Made by a program: the position numbers and the translations under genes
Notes under the pieces: generated by a model
What the model was told of the DNA's origin: nothing
Seen by the model: only the letters and a program-made list of their open reading frames with translations
Databases searched by the model: none
Shown: one piece after another, positions 42,763 to 55,579 of the stretch
Layout of the letters: every line of letters starts with the position of its first letter
Numbering within the stretch: position 1 is the stretch's first letter
From: Stichopus chloronotus
Lineage: Eukaryota; Echinodermata; Holothuroidea; Aspidochirotida; Stichopodidae
Direction of reading: 5' to 3'
Length of the DNA stretch: 64,000 nt
Assembly (NCBI GenBank): GCA_021234535.1
Contig: CM037833.1
Location: forward strand, 4,656,397 to 4,720,396

Positions 42763-45700
42763 TTTAATTCCTTTACCGACAGACCGATCTCGAACTGTAT
42801 TCGCATCTTCCCTGCACCATGAGAAAAGTGGGTGATGGGGGCGGTATAGGCAACGCGCTTAGTTCTGTCGGACTCGGGAAGGGACTCATCATCTCAACCG
42901 GCTCGATGGACGTGTGATGATGTGATTAAAATATTGGAACACCCTTTTGCACAGCCTTGTGGGCCTAAACAGTTTCAATTGTACAAGGCCAAAGATGAAA
43001 TGATGAAAACATGGCCTTTATAAGTCTCCGTATTACTTTGGCCGATCGTTTTTCTTTTGTAATTCTCACACTTGACACACATGTTACCATTGACAAATTT
43101 AACGAATACCTTCCTTATTATAATCCTATCGATAATTGGACAGGATATAATCTATAACAGTGAAGAATCAGGCGTTTGAATTTGTCATACAATATGAATG
43201 ATCGGCCATTATTCGTAATATACGGCAATTTGTAAGATAAGGCTCATTTTTTGGCCAAATTTTCCAGCTGGGTCCTTTAAAGTCGTGCATATTCATCACT
43301 CCACAATGAAATTCGTCGAAGTACCTGGAGATGATGGATTATTTGCGACGGCAAAATACTTGGAGATGGCATATTACCTGACCCGTTTGGCGAATGAGTT
43401 GCACCGAAAGGGTCACATGCACGTATTTTCCTGTGTCAAGTATTTTGACTTCGGAAGTACTTTGGTGACTTCAAATACATCAAAAAATAACGAATACACG
43501 TGATTTTTTACCACGAAATACATTTCTAACATGCAAGTATATCTGAAACAAAGTATTCCAAAAGGCGTCAAAATACCTGGACAGACGGCATATTATCTGC
43601 GCAGACGGTAGATTATCTTAATAGTCGTCGACGTACAGTACCGTGACCCTTTTTGCGTTCCATACTCGCGTTGATGTTATTATTTGTTTAGTATCTGAGT
43701 ATGCTACAGTGGAGATAAAATTGGAGTCTTCAGTATTGAAGTTCAATCTGCCCAAAATTAAGAATGAAGCTGGTTGAGGTATCATATTTTGTTGACGGTG
43801 CAAGTGTGAAACATGTTTACTTGCTCTTCAGAATGTTTGAAAGTCAGAATTTTGGAATGAAAATCGGGAATTAGATCTTTTTCCCGACGAGGGGTCAGCC
43901 TTCCCTGCTGGGGTGGGGGGCAGTCCCGCCACCCTAACCCCGCTGGCGCCACCCTTGCGCTACCGGTCGATTTCTCATGGGATGATTAAACAAACGTGTG
44001 GTTCGGGTCACTTGACCCCACCCCGCATTCTCTCTTTATCCTACATTCAGGTGACCTCCAGTCATCCGAGTACCCGGACAGCGTTAGGTCTCTATAATAT
44101 TAATAGGTAACAGTCTAGAAAGATATATGAAGCGGCAGTATTTATCGTTTTGGAACGGCAAAGAATTGGTCTTCTAAGGACTGATGTGGTGGTGTCCCTC
44201 CCCAGGGTGCCTCAGGTCCAAGTCACCATCCCACGTAGCCTAGGCTGATCGAAATCGGGAACTCCATGAACAGTCAGGTGACAAAATTGTGTGCATTGCA
44301 ATGAAACCGTATTCAAATAGCCTTATCATTATGCAAACTTAATTGAACCACTCACGACGATCACTAGTTAAGTATTTTTATAACACCCTGACGTAGAGAC
44401 GTAGCCAGAGGGAGAGCAGGGCGCGACTGCTCCGCCCACTTTCAGCGTCAACAAAATGTTGAAACTATTGTTTTTGCAGGCGGGTATTTTGTCAGTGCTC
44501 TTTTGAACTTGAATTCTTCATTGTCGAATTTGTAGTTCGCTGTTACCTCCATAATAATCCAGAGACGTAGCGGAGGGGTGGGGGTAGAGGGTAAATTCTA
44601 ATTGTACAGTCTAGTATACTATAACGGTACACCACTGCATTATCATCTTATATGCTCAACCCCATCATTAAAACGATGTATAATGCTTGTATTCAGTGTA
44701 CCTGTCTACAAGATTATCTGCTTGCTTGACAAATTTCTCAAAAATTAAGTAAACTCTGCCGAGCAAATCATTTGCTCGATACTATTTGCAGCATTTGAAA
44801 TGATGCTAATAGTATCGGTCGTGATGCTGAGTAGCTCCAAATGTTCGTCTGTGCATTGATGGGCGGTTCCTCCGATTGGTTACGTCATGATGGGCGAAGA
44901 ACTGCCGAGGGAAAATTAAAATTTGGTTTTTGAAATCTTTTCTAAAATTTACCTTTCTATGCGTTTTCAGGGTATTCTGATAATGTGTGGGAATATGAGG
45001 ATAAAAGCAGAGCGGCCGGTCCGTTACGCCCCCAGTCACATTTCAGACCGGGCACCCTTGCATTTATCCCCTAATTGGATGACTACGCATCAAATTCACC
45101 TTGTAATTGGAAAACGCATTTTCGAAACTGAAGATGTCTCGCTGCAGCTGAGTCTGAATGCAACTCTTGTCATAGAAGTAAATGATTCTTAATGAAACAT
45201 TTTTGCACCCCTATTTATATCTTATAACTATTTTACATCAGGGGAAATAAAATTAAATCAAGTTTTCTGGCCGAGACTGGCACTGGCATTGTTCAGCGGT
45301 AATGGGCTCTACAACAGTTGTAATACAGAGTTCGACCCGTTGGTTCGCAATTAATTGTCACGGTTTACACTCTATACCCATTGGCACCTGTATGAAGCAA
45401 TTAATAGAGCGCACCCCCCTCGAATCACTCCAAAGGCGTTTAAGCTTTATTCTTGTAGGGGTGGGGTGAGGTGTGTTTCCGACCGAGTCATGGATCTATT
45501 TAACCATGTTTTATCACAAGTGGTTCTCGAACTACTAAAATTTCCGCGCGCTCTGGGCCCTTTAGACTTTGCTTCATTGTCTAATTTATCACTACCTTCT
45601 GATAGCGACATCCGGAGAAATTAACACAGCAGAAAAATGTGTTAGTTTGTACGAATCACCAGGAAAAAGAATCGCCTTGTAATTTGCAGATAGGTTTGGC

Positions 45701-47600
45701 TGAGAAATTTAGACTGTTTTGATGCAGATTCTGAATTGTGTGAAGATAATAATGTTATGTAATGCAAAATTTCAGCGCAATTCTTTCTCAATTGTCATGG
45801 TTTGCACTTCATTTCTTGAGACCATCATTAAAGTAATAGTGCAGTTCCGACGATTTTTCATGGATAGCTCCATTTCCCATCTAGGTTAACTAAACTCAGG
45901 AAAAATTTCTGTGTAATTTATGTAAAAGAACATGTATAAAGGTGCAATGTTTGTCAGTGTCGTCATTCATATGATGTCATATTACAGGCAGCACACGTTT
46001 TTTCCTGCTTGAATTTTTATTACGTTCTTAATTCAAACAGGAAAAAATATGTTGATAATATGGATATCATGTAGCGGCTTCATCCAAAGTCATAGATTGG
46101 AAGCCTGCCCTCACTTCCGGTGTCCACTTGGCAAACAAATTCTTCCAAATTCCCAGAAAAGTTTTCTTGCCAATTTTTGTGTGAACATCCCTTTCTTTCG
46201 GCGGATGACTAATTATGCATCAGCCGAAACCTGCGTGACACGAGAAGATGAACAAAGAACTCTTGACACTTTGCGCCCTACTTCTCAACGATTAGGCACG
46301 AGCCTCCATCTCTAGTGAGAATTTCCCTTTATATACTTCCCGGAGAACTCTTTCAACTTCCTTAGCGAAGCCACGTGGTTCGCGACAGGAAAGCGAAAAG
46401 TTCTTAACAGCATCACTTCAGTAATTCACCGATTTATATCTGTTACTTGTATTTTACAATTTGGAATATCGACCAGGACCGGAACATATTGACCACGGAT
46501 TTAGCCAGAGCGATTGTTTATAAATCATATGATAATGATGAAACTGGCAAAGCATTGCACCAGACTCCAATTGTTCAAAAATTTCTCACGGAGGAAAGGG
46601 ACACCCCTCCCCCATATGTTACAAATGACCCCCCTTGCATAATCCTGGCTACATCACTGCCGTGATGGAAACAAAATGATGGATTTCTTGACGCTGGGGA
46701 GGCTTATCTGCGGAGCTGGCGGAAGGTAAAAAAATTCTCTTAGAGGAGACCATGGCCATTTCATTTTTTGGAGGGGGGGGAAGTGTAATATATCATGCAA
46801 GACAGTCCTGCGATGCCCCAAAATAGCAAGTGCCTGCGCTCTCCTTTATGTGACCCCGTTGCCAACATACTCAGGTTTCCGTCTTATATTTTGCTTAACG
46901 CTGAGTTGTGAAGTATGCGAAACGCCACCACTGGGGGTTTCTTTGTCTGCGGTGACGACCCTTACCACTGGGTGTAAAATAGCATCAAATCAACATATTT
47001 GAGGCCTGTGATAACACAAGGAGACAATACAATAAACACAGTAATGATTCAAATGGTTTACACTGGTTCTTATTAGTGAAATGCCCTGTAGTAAAAAAAA
47101 AGTCAAAAAAGTTGATCAAAAAGGCAAACATATGCCAGTAAAAAATCATGATTACAAACACTTTTCACACTTGTGGAACAACTTAACAGTAACTAGTGTC
47201 TGGCAGTTAGTGAAATGGCAAATCTTGGTGTACATAACTTTTACAATCCATCACCTTCGCTTGACACTCAATTTCTCCAAGCTCTTAAAGTTACATGTCA
47301 CACTGTAAAGAGATGACCACACTACGTGCACTGTAGCTATAAACCTGTTGCCACTGTATGTACATGGAGCTACAACATGTCTTAACTTAGTACTTAAGCA
47401 TTGCACCAGCTGTTGCAGTTACAGTATACTATATGGTGCTCACTGATTGTAATATTTTATATGAAACGCTGTAGAAAACTGTACCTTCAAAAATAAAAAA
47501 TAAACAAGAAAACAAAAGCAAACACAAAACAGACAGAAAGGTATATGTGGATATAATCTTATTTCTGCATTCTATAGGCAAAACTTCTCAAATGAGCTTT
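42763..47600. other. No gene recognised
   Basis: Several short frames (43285, 45355, 46049, 46447) have no motif, splice site or family resemblance. AGACGTAGC phrases at about 44397 and 44563 may be MITE ends. No other structure is evident. Confidence 0.4.
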
Positions 47601-48710
47601 CAGTAACATGAGTTTAATTGTCGAGTGTCATGTACAGTCCCATGTTCTAGTTCAAACTTGACTAGATGCTGCGTTATGAGATGAGTACTGCATTTAAGAA
47701 CCCAACTTCCGACTTTATCAACTACATGTGTTCTCACATTGCAGGTCTTGTCACTAGAAGTTCTTTTAATACTTAAAACTGGTGAACTTTCCAGCCTACT
47801 TTATTAGTCAAAAGTCAGTTACATCACTATTGAATGCAATAAAGCTACAAAGACAAAACAATGAACATTATGGATGACTCAACAAGGCAGTATGGAAACT
47901 ATGTAACCAATCCCCATCAACTTTCATTTCAATGCCACATTGGATCTCAAACTTGAACACACAATGCAAGAATATGACAATTCCATGTGGGCTCGAGCTC
48001 TGCCACCCCCCCCCCCCTGCCTTTATTACATGATATCCTTCTTGAGAGCAGTTGGAGTTCCTTGAATACATGAAATTCAACTTAAAATTTTATACCTGTC
48101 CCCATTAGTCAAAAGTCATATGTTGCAAGTACCTGTGAAACACTGAACAAACAAAAGTAAGGCACTGTCAAACAGGCACCTACAGATATTGTCTGATTAC
48201 CACTGTGCATTACTCAGTGGATTGCCCTCCAGGTACTAGATGCTGGCAGTAAGTGTATGGGGGCTGGGTGTCCCATTTGCTCCAACATACTGCATGAGCC
48301 TGGGCGTATCAATACTGCACTTAAGCACTCAGTGCTTTTCCCCTTAGTATGTTATCACACAAGTGCCATTGTACTTCCAGTTTTCCAGCTCCTCAGGTAG
48401 TCATAGTGAAGTTATATACATATGTAACACCAGAATAAAACAACAAAATAATGAACAGTGAACTGTACAAACAACAAGGCACTTAAGTATCTTTGTAACC
48501 CCGTGCACTACTGACTAGTTCTCAACTTAAACTTGCAGTAAGGGTCTGAGGGTATGTGTGCCACATCCCCTAGCTCTAACTTGAATATACACATACTGCA
48601 TGAGTACGAATATGCCTCCATATGCCTCCAATCTTAACTACATGATGCTCTCACATAACAGCTACTGCACTCACAGTTCTTCCAATACTCAAAATGAAAC
48701 TTTGCGGGCC
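47600..48710. repeat. Diverged tandem repeat, about 300-370 bp unit, adjoining the RING remnant
   Basis: On the minus strand a phrase like TTTGAGTATTGGAAGAACTG, then GTGAGAgcatcATGTAGTT, then GCAGTATG...GGGATGTGGCACAC recurs in diverged form near 48690, 48380, 48050 and 47770. Copies are old, and the boundaries are approximate. Confidence 0.4.
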
Positions 48711-48876
48711 CTTTTGTCAGACCTACATCAAGTCTTCCAACCTTCTCTACTGAAGCCTTGCAGTATGGGCACGATGAAACTTCCATATTCTCAAAGAACA
48801 CAGCACATGGTGCACACATAGTATGGCCACATGGAACCAAAAAGGAGTCTTTCCAGAGGTTACAAAATTACATTTG
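48634..48876 (-). pseudogene. RING-finger (C3HC4) C-terminal half remnant
   Basis: On the minus strand a frame from about 48876 reads FCNLWKDSFLVPCGHTMC, then APCAVFFENMEVSSCPYCKA. C-G-H-x-x-C-x-x-C followed by C-P-x-C is the second half of a RING domain, as in E3 ubiquitin ligases. The expected C-x-x-C at the start appears as C-N-L-W, so one zinc ligand is lost, and a stop lies just upstream. The frame ends after a short tail at 48634. It could be one exon of a larger gene or a pseudogene. I favour a remnant because of the lost Cys and the repeat context. Confidence 0.5.
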
Positions 48877-50615
48877 ATGTTGCTGCTTTTATAATTATTG
48901 TTATTATACATTTAATAAAATGTACGTTAAACATTATCTTTATTATGCTATACAAATCAAGTCGGTCGTGGCCCTAAATATAAGTTAGCTTTTAGTGCTG
49001 TAGACTGATAATGTGGCATTGTGACATTAACATACAAAACCGACGTAAAACTGATGAACTTGATATATTGAAAAAGTTTGCCTAGCTTTTAGGAATGAAC
49101 ACTTTCATGGCACTCAGTAGCTGGCTTGCACAATTACTGATAACCACACATTTTGTAGCTAATTTAAAGGACTCTTTCAACTGATGTGTATCTGAAGTGA
49201 TACTGAAGAGTCGCTTCCAACAACCACTCTAAACCGCCTGATTTGGGAAATTTTGCAGGAGTTGTCCCCAATGCCCCGAATGGATTAAACACGGTGACTT
49301 GACCAACCAATGACTTGAGAGCAGCCACCTACTGTACATCCAGGGTTGGTAAACTCTTTTGCTTGGTGGCCCCAAGTTCCTACTCTGGAATATAGATGGC
49401 TCTCAATGACAGGTGGTGGGAGAAGTTTGATTTGCTTTGCTTATGCAGTCTACAACTACACTTAGTTCGCATTATGATAATCCGTAAATTTAATACAGCA
49501 AAACATTTCACACAGTGGGTTGCACAAGGATTGAGTGTGGAGGGGCATGCAGGCCTTGAATTTCAACAACTGACCTGGAAAAGGGTCAAAGGGGAGGGGC
49601 ACTAGCAAATTTTTGCCACTTTAAACTAACTAGACGCAAAATGGTGCCTCCTAGCTATAATGACCAATAAGAAGGTAGCCGTCTTTATTAATAAATGATG
49701 TACTGGAGTGTAAGGAACGGCTTACTTGTTTGGTGGCCACAACCAAGCCTTCAGTCAGGATTGTGATTTTGGCCATTACATCAGATGTTACAGATGACAA
49801 CTACGATCTACATCACAGGACGAAAGCAAAGGAAAGGTGTCTGCTGGTCTCTCAAAATTAGACTGCATTTGTTAATATATGTTATGAAGACACCAAAGAG
49901 GACACCATAACGTACGTCAACATATTTTTTTTCAAACTTGAAAATTTTCACTCAACGTGAATTGTAAAGAGTTGCCAATGTGTCTCCTGGATGAAACATG
50001 TCAGTAAAATCAAGATAGGCAGATTTGCAGTGGTTCACTCAGTGGTGGTTAACGTATGTTACTCAGTCTTACAAGTGGACACCAAACATTGATTGCTGAC
50101 CGTATCTTGATATTTTAGGAGATTTTTGGAAATCCTCATAGTTTAACATCACTACCAACTGGGTCCTGACCTGGTCATATGAAATCACTATTCCTGGATA
50201 TTCAAAAGTGATAAAATGTATGCTATGGGTGGACACCAAATGGAAAACACTGTTTGTGGTCACATTAGATGAGATATTGTAGTCACTTCGCTAGTGGAGC
50301 TATATATTGTACTGTGCACCCATGGGAGAATGGTTGCCATGGAAACGCTTGGAGTGGGTGCATGAGTAGCAACACCCCAGGGGTACCCCATGGTAGAGTG
50401 ACCATGGGTACCGGAGGGCCCTGTTGGGTGGTGTAAATGAAAACGTGTTGGTGCCAATGTGCGTATATGTGTATCTGTGTGTGCCTAAAACACTTTGCTT
50501 GTTAACACAGTATCTGAAGAAGAAAACTGAAACATTTCTCAATTTTGGTACATGCGTGCCCCATATTGAGAGGAAAAAACCTATGGAGTCAGGGGATCAC
50601 CAGGACTCAACTTTG
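48877..50615. other. No gene recognised
   Basis: AT-rich spacer. A small direct-repeat phrase with CATGGGAGAATGG and CCATGGTAGAGTGACCATGG (near 50320-50405) is partly palindromic. No coding motif. Confidence 0.4.
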
Positions 50616-50619
50616 AAAA

Positions 50620-50830
50620 CATTGTTAACATGATATCATGAGGTAGGAGGCATGGATGAATATCATACTTAGCATATAGATGTGATGTCTTGTTAGCATG
50701 ATATCTTGAGGTAGGAAGCTTGGCTGAATGTCATTCAAACCCTGAAATTTTGTTAATACGATATCTCGAGTTAGTAGTCTTGGATGAATGTCATACTTAG
50801 AATGTAGATGCATTATGGTCAGAGAAAACC
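50620..50830. repeat. Tandem repeat, about 62-bp unit, three copies
   Basis: TTAACATGATATCATGAGGT, TTAGCATGATATCTTGAGGT and TTAATACGATATCTCGAGTT open three successive units, each continuing with GGATGAATGTCATACTTAG-like text. Diverged units reappear at 51818, 51968 and 52095. Confidence 0.65.
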
Positions 50831-51094
50831 TTGCTGCAAGTTAACTTTACTTATACAAATAAGAAACTCTAAACTCATTTGAAAACACTAGCGTAGGCTT
50901 TAGCAGTATATAAGTTATTTTTTCCTTCAAAATACACCCTTAAATAAATGCCCCATTTCAAAAATACACACCCACAGGGTGTTCATTAGACAATACACTG
51001 TCGTCAAAAGTTCATTATGTAAGCAAACTACAATGCACAAAACATCTTTCAATATATGATCATAAAACTTTTCCGATTTTTGTTTCTTTCACAG

Positions 51095-51163
51095 ATTGAA
51101 GAGGTTGATGCTGTATCAACATTTTCCGGAGAATTCAATATTATGGGAGCAGATAAGGAAGGG
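51095..51163 (+). other. Candidate internal coding exon
   Basis: TGTTTCTTTCACAG acceptor, 69 bases, then GG|GTAAGA donor. The phase-0 frame reads IEEVDAVSTFSGEFNIMGAD followed by KEG. Its phase fits the 34388 exon upstream and the 52604 block downstream. Confidence 0.35.
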
Positions 51164-51817
51164 TAAGAAAATATTAAACATAAAATACATCAATTAATAC
51201 TCAAGTTACAATGTTAAACCAAGAAACAAGATTTGTGACTTTCTGTCATACAGAAAAATTTTAAATTACAATGTTTTGGTAAAAATTGCAGTGTAAGACA
51301 ATAATGAGTTATGGTCAAACACACGTATGGAAGCTAGAAAATGGCTGTCAAACTCAAAGGTGCTACATCAAATTCAACTAAGATACAGGGCAAAACAAGT
51401 CAGACTAACAAAGGGGATATTGCCATCAGACAGAGCCTTAGGTTTAACTTAATAACAAATCTTCAGTTTTATGTCACCTCTGACAATGAAAGATAAAATT
51501 CTTAAGCAGGAAATCTGGGAAAGTACTTTTGATCGGAACACACCAGTAAATCCTCACGAACCACATCAATTCCAAAAGTGGTTTGATACAGTAGCTTAAA
51601 CTGTATGGCAAATAATAGATATTTTTGTCCGTATAATTACCAAAATATCAAAATTCATGCATTTATTGCACTTTGTCCAAGATTCCATGTGAGCCCTATA
51701 GCCCATTTTGTACAAGTGTGCAAAATATCTTCCTCATACAAATTCTATTGTACAATCTTAACAGTTTGTCATAATGATACTTGGGTATGGTATACTCAGA
51801 GTGCACAGAAATTTTCA

Positions 51818-52470
51818 TAACATGATATCTTGAGACAGGAAGCATGGATGAATGTCATACTAAGGTAGATGCGTTATGGTGACTTGGTGAGAGAAAGTAC
51901 CTTATCACTTCTGGTAAAGGTTAAAGTTCATCCAAGGACACCAGAGGTTTAAACCCTGGAAACCTTGCTAACACCATATTTTGAGGTAGGAACCTTGGCT
52001 AAATGTCTTAATTAGTGTGTAAATACGTTACAGTAGGGAAAAACCCCTGTTGTTTTGGTGGAAGTCAACGGTCACCGGAGGGGCATATCCTGAAAATCTT
52101 GTGAACACAATATCTTAAGGAGCATGAATGAATGCCATACATGGTATGTAGATATGTCATAGAAAGACGAAGAATCTTAATGTTTTTTGAAACCTCAATG
52201 CATTGTTGCATTCTAATTCAGGGATAGTAGTACCTTCAGAATGTATTGTTAATGCTCTCTGATACTCAAGTAATAGTCTATCCAGAGTGAACAGAAATTT
52301 TGGGTCCAAGACGTCAGATGGGTCGCAGGGTCCATTTTGTGAAATATTGTGAAATGATTAACCCCTCCTTCTAAGTACATAGATGCCCCATATTCAGAAG
52401 AAGAACACTACTGTTTTTTGTGGAGGTCAAAGGTCATCTGGGGTCACCAAGACTCGATCCAAATGTACCA
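51818..52470. repeat. Diverged units of the GATATCTTGAGG / GGTCAAAGGTCATCTG repeat family
   Basis: Three to four units about 130-150 bp apart contain AACATGATATCTTGAGACAG or variants, GGATGAATGTCATAC, GATGCGTTATGG and GGTCAAAGGTCATCTGGGGT. It is the same family as 3255-3835 and 50620-50830. Confidence 0.55.
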
Positions 52471-52603
52471 CTGGTGATATGCAAACCACACGTTGAAAAA
52501 CACTGCTCAGTTTATTTCATTAAATGTCTAGAATATAAACCATATGAAGTTACAAATGTTTGAGCTCTGGTTACTTACACAATTTTTTTTTTCTTTTGTA
52601 CAG

Positions 52604-52803
52604 GGAAATAATATACGCTCATATTGGAAGATGAGAGGGAAGTCGAAATTCCAGCGGCAATATTTGAGGACATAGGGCTGACATATACCGAATTTTTGGA
52701 GAAAACACCGTTGGTGGCAAAACATTCATGTGTGCAGGAACAAAGTCACTCGACTCGTTTTACCATCGCATGTTTAAAATATTATTACCTTTGTGCCATC
52801 TGA
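52604..52803 (+). other. Candidate terminal exon with a frame break
   Basis: CTTTTGTACAG acceptor after a long T tract. The frame joined from 51163 reads GEIIYAHIGR then a stop. A neighbouring frame stays open from 52618 to 52803 with EDEREVEIPAAIFEDIGLTY and TEFLEKTPLVAKHS. The acidic, helical composition of that frame looks coding, so a small indel near 52620 may have broken a real last exon. This is a hypothesis only. Confidence 0.3.
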
Positions 52804-52982
52804 CAACTACTTCAAGATCATAGACCTTCCTTCCTGCCTCCACCACACTCCCTTCAAGACCAATATTGATTGGAAATCATCATCTTTAAAAATGAAAGCC
52901 ATACATTTTTAACATTACCCCATATATTTCTTAATACAAACAGCAAAATTTAGTAGAAACCCCAATTAATTGCTTTACTTAA

Positions 52983-53194
52983 AGGGAAATACGGCGTTTA
53001 GAATACACCAACATGACATACAAAAGAAAATAGCAGTAATCATTGATATCAGTTTCATCTCCTCAAAACATTATGCATGTGATAAATAATGGAAGATGCA
53101 CCATTTTGAACTGTGGAGAGCTAATTTCATGAAGAGAAGGCTACTGTCCTTCCTTATTTTGAAAAAAACCACCAAACAAACGCCCTATTTCCCT
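52983..53194. mobile_element. TTAA-flanked MITE, copy 2 (212 bp)
   Basis: AGGGAAATACGGCGTTT at the left and AAACGCCCTATTTCCCT at the right. TTAA is kept at the left side; the right side is TTCC. The interior matches copies 1 and 3 in inverse orientation (GAAAATAGCAGTAATCATTG near the left end). Confidence 0.8.
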
Positions 53195-53534
53195 TTCCCA
53201 ATACTTATAACTAATGTCTCAGCAATTTATTGCTTATCACTAGAAGCTTTGAATAACAAGTATTTCCATATGTATGACCAAGAACCACAATGTTATAACA
53301 CCATCTTGATTTGAGTATTCGTAAAAAGGTATGTTTTCATAATCTTGTAAATACATTTTTTGTAGTGAGTTACAACATCAAAGAAGAAAACCTAACCTAA
53401 AAATATATTAGTTTCAGATTACATGTTTCCAAATACTACTTTCGCACTTTCACACATTCAAATAAAACAACAGCAACCATTTAAAAAACCAATAATACAT
53501 ATATGTTTAACGAAACGCCACTTCCAGCATGGTG

Positions 53535-54085
53535 GTGTGAATTTCTGTGATTGCACAATGTCACTCTGTCTATCTGTCTATCTATCTGTCTGTTTATCTG
53601 TCCACAATTTGTTCCAAATGCTTTTATTCTAGCATGCTTGCCCCATTATGAGTCACATGTAAGTGTCCACTAATGAGTGAGTAGCTAATGATTAATAGTC
53701 GTTTGGAAAACTCATCACCATTCACTTTTCCACATAAGTTCCAATTCATATACCCACAACCACTACAAACCATGAAGAAAAATTACTAAAAATGACAGAT
53801 TTCATAAGTATTGGATGTGAATCGTAATGCTTATTAAAAGCATTGTTATTTGGTACTACCTTTTCAACTTTTTCAACATTAATTTATTGACAGATAAACT
53901 TCTGCACTGTTGGGACTCTAGTCTATGAAATTCTGAAAATTGTGCAGCCCGACAAATTCTCATGTACAGTGTTGATGATTTGGCATAATGATATTAAGTG
54001 GTTCCTATGATTTGACATAATGATACATTGATGGTTCCTTCAAGAAGTTAAGTTATGAGCTCCTGCACCAATGGTGCTCTAGTTG
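53535..54085. repeat. Composite repeat, copy A
   Basis: CACTCTGTCTATCTGTCTAT, TGTCCACAATTTGTTCCAAATG, then CATTATGAGTCACATG, CAATTCATATACCCACAACC, TGGATGTGAATCGTAATGCT and finally TGCACCAATGGTGCTCTAGTTG. The same blocks in the same order make up copy B at 55580-56705, which has an extra about 600 bp. Confidence 0.7.
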
Positions 54086-54286
54086 CTTTTATATTTAAGC
54101 TACCTTTGGTAAAAGTGCTATGGGCAATTCATACTCAAAAAACAATTACTCTCAAGCATACATCACTATTTAGTATTTACGCCTACAAACACTATAATGT
54201 AAAAACTAAGGAAAATTTTAGCTTATTTCTGTCAACAAATTTACGAAGTTATTGTACACGAAAACTTTTGTTATAATTTGATTTTT

Positions 54287-54300
54287 TGGGGGGGGGGGGA
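54287..54300. repeat. G homopolymer
   Basis: A run of about ten G, simple sequence. Confidence 0.9.
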
Positions 54301-54569
54301 AACGTAAATCTTTTTTATGAATATTGCCTACACATGTAGCCAACCTCCCACTTGCCAACTTTTTGGATAGTTCTCCATTAATATACTGATTTCTTAAACA
54401 GACATATATTATAAAACACAAAAGTCCTAAACAAATAATCTGCCAAATATGTCTCATGATTGTTGTTTTCTGAACATTAAATTTACAGCTTTATCATTCC
54501 ATGAAATGCTATTGCATAACTCACATTATGCAACCTATGTCTTTTAAATTTATTTCATACCATACTTAA

Positions 54570-54855
54570 AGGGAAATAGGGCTTTGTCTCTAAAACCAAT
54601 GTTAGTGGACTTTGAATGATAGATTATCCAAAATTTGGAAGAAAAGAAGCCTCCTTGTCAAAAATAAACTCCTCACAGATAGAAATTTAGTTATTTGTTG
54701 CTCAACACTAATTTGTTCACCCAAACTTTTCAAAATTCAAATGATCTTCCATGACTTTGAAATGTTTATTGATGAGACTGAATGGTTTAACAATGATTAC
54801 TGCTATTTTTTTTTTGGAAGGTCATGTTAAAGTATTCTAAATGCCCTATTCCCGT
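54570..54855. mobile_element. TTAA-flanked MITE, copy 3 (286 bp)
   Basis: AGGGAAATAGGGCTTTG at the left and AATGCCCTATTCCCGT at the right, with TTAA on both sides (54566-54569, 54856-54859). It shares AAACCAATGTTAGTGGAC and GATGAGACTGAATGGTTTA with copy 1, but has about 75 bp extra in the middle. Confidence 0.8.
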
Positions 54856-54859
54856 TTAA

Positions 54860-55575
54860 GAATATAGACACATTTACAGTTTACTTGGTATTACCTTTTC
54901 TTTGCTATTTTGTCATCCTTTTTTAACTTCTTCATGCATGCCTTTCACAATACTTCAAAGCTGTTGTCTTTAGTTTTAATTTAGAAATAAGTTTCATGTT
55001 TCAGAATATATTGTGAAACAACAAAAAGTATACCCAGTATCGTTTCCTGTTTTTTGGATGCGTAAGAACTTCTTTTAGGACATACCAACATGGTCTCTTC
55101 GATAACCTTAAAGAAAACATCAAGACAACATTAAATTTGGTATCATAATTATTTGGCATATCTAATTCCACTGTCCTCACAAGACATGCAATCATGCACC
55201 AATTGTAACTTGGAGTTGATTAATTAAATATACCATGGATTATTAGTTTTTGAAAACAACTTAATTACTGATTTGGATCAAATACCCTTGAGGTTTCATA
55301 AACTGTCATTGTTCATTTGAATGAATCAAATTGTAACTAACCCACCTCTGTTCAAATTGGTCACTGTTATCTGACAGTATAAACCACAATGTCCACAATA
55401 AATCATACAGTCTGTTGAGCCAGGTGATCATGACTTAGCCATTTACTGTATAATCAGTGTCTCTGTTCAGCGCTCTAAGCTTAAAGAGTTCAGGTAATGG
55501 AAAACAAGCTTTTAATTTAATGACTACTGTGTACCAAACCATGGAAACTTGTACTGTGTAACAGGGTTATCAGTT
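54860..55575. other. No gene recognised
   Basis: AT-rich spacer without motif-bearing frames. Confidence 0.4.
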
Positions 55576-55579
55576 TTTG

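Noticed and set aside
43285..43503. 72-codon frame with repeated TGGAGATG phrases
   Set aside because: No family, and internal repetition explains the open frame.
45268..45340. A-box-like TGGCCGAGACTGG and B-box-like GAGTTCGACCC, a possible tRNA-derived SINE promoter
   Set aside because: The spacing of about 60 bp is longer than usual, no cloverleaf can be drawn and no repeated copy was seen.
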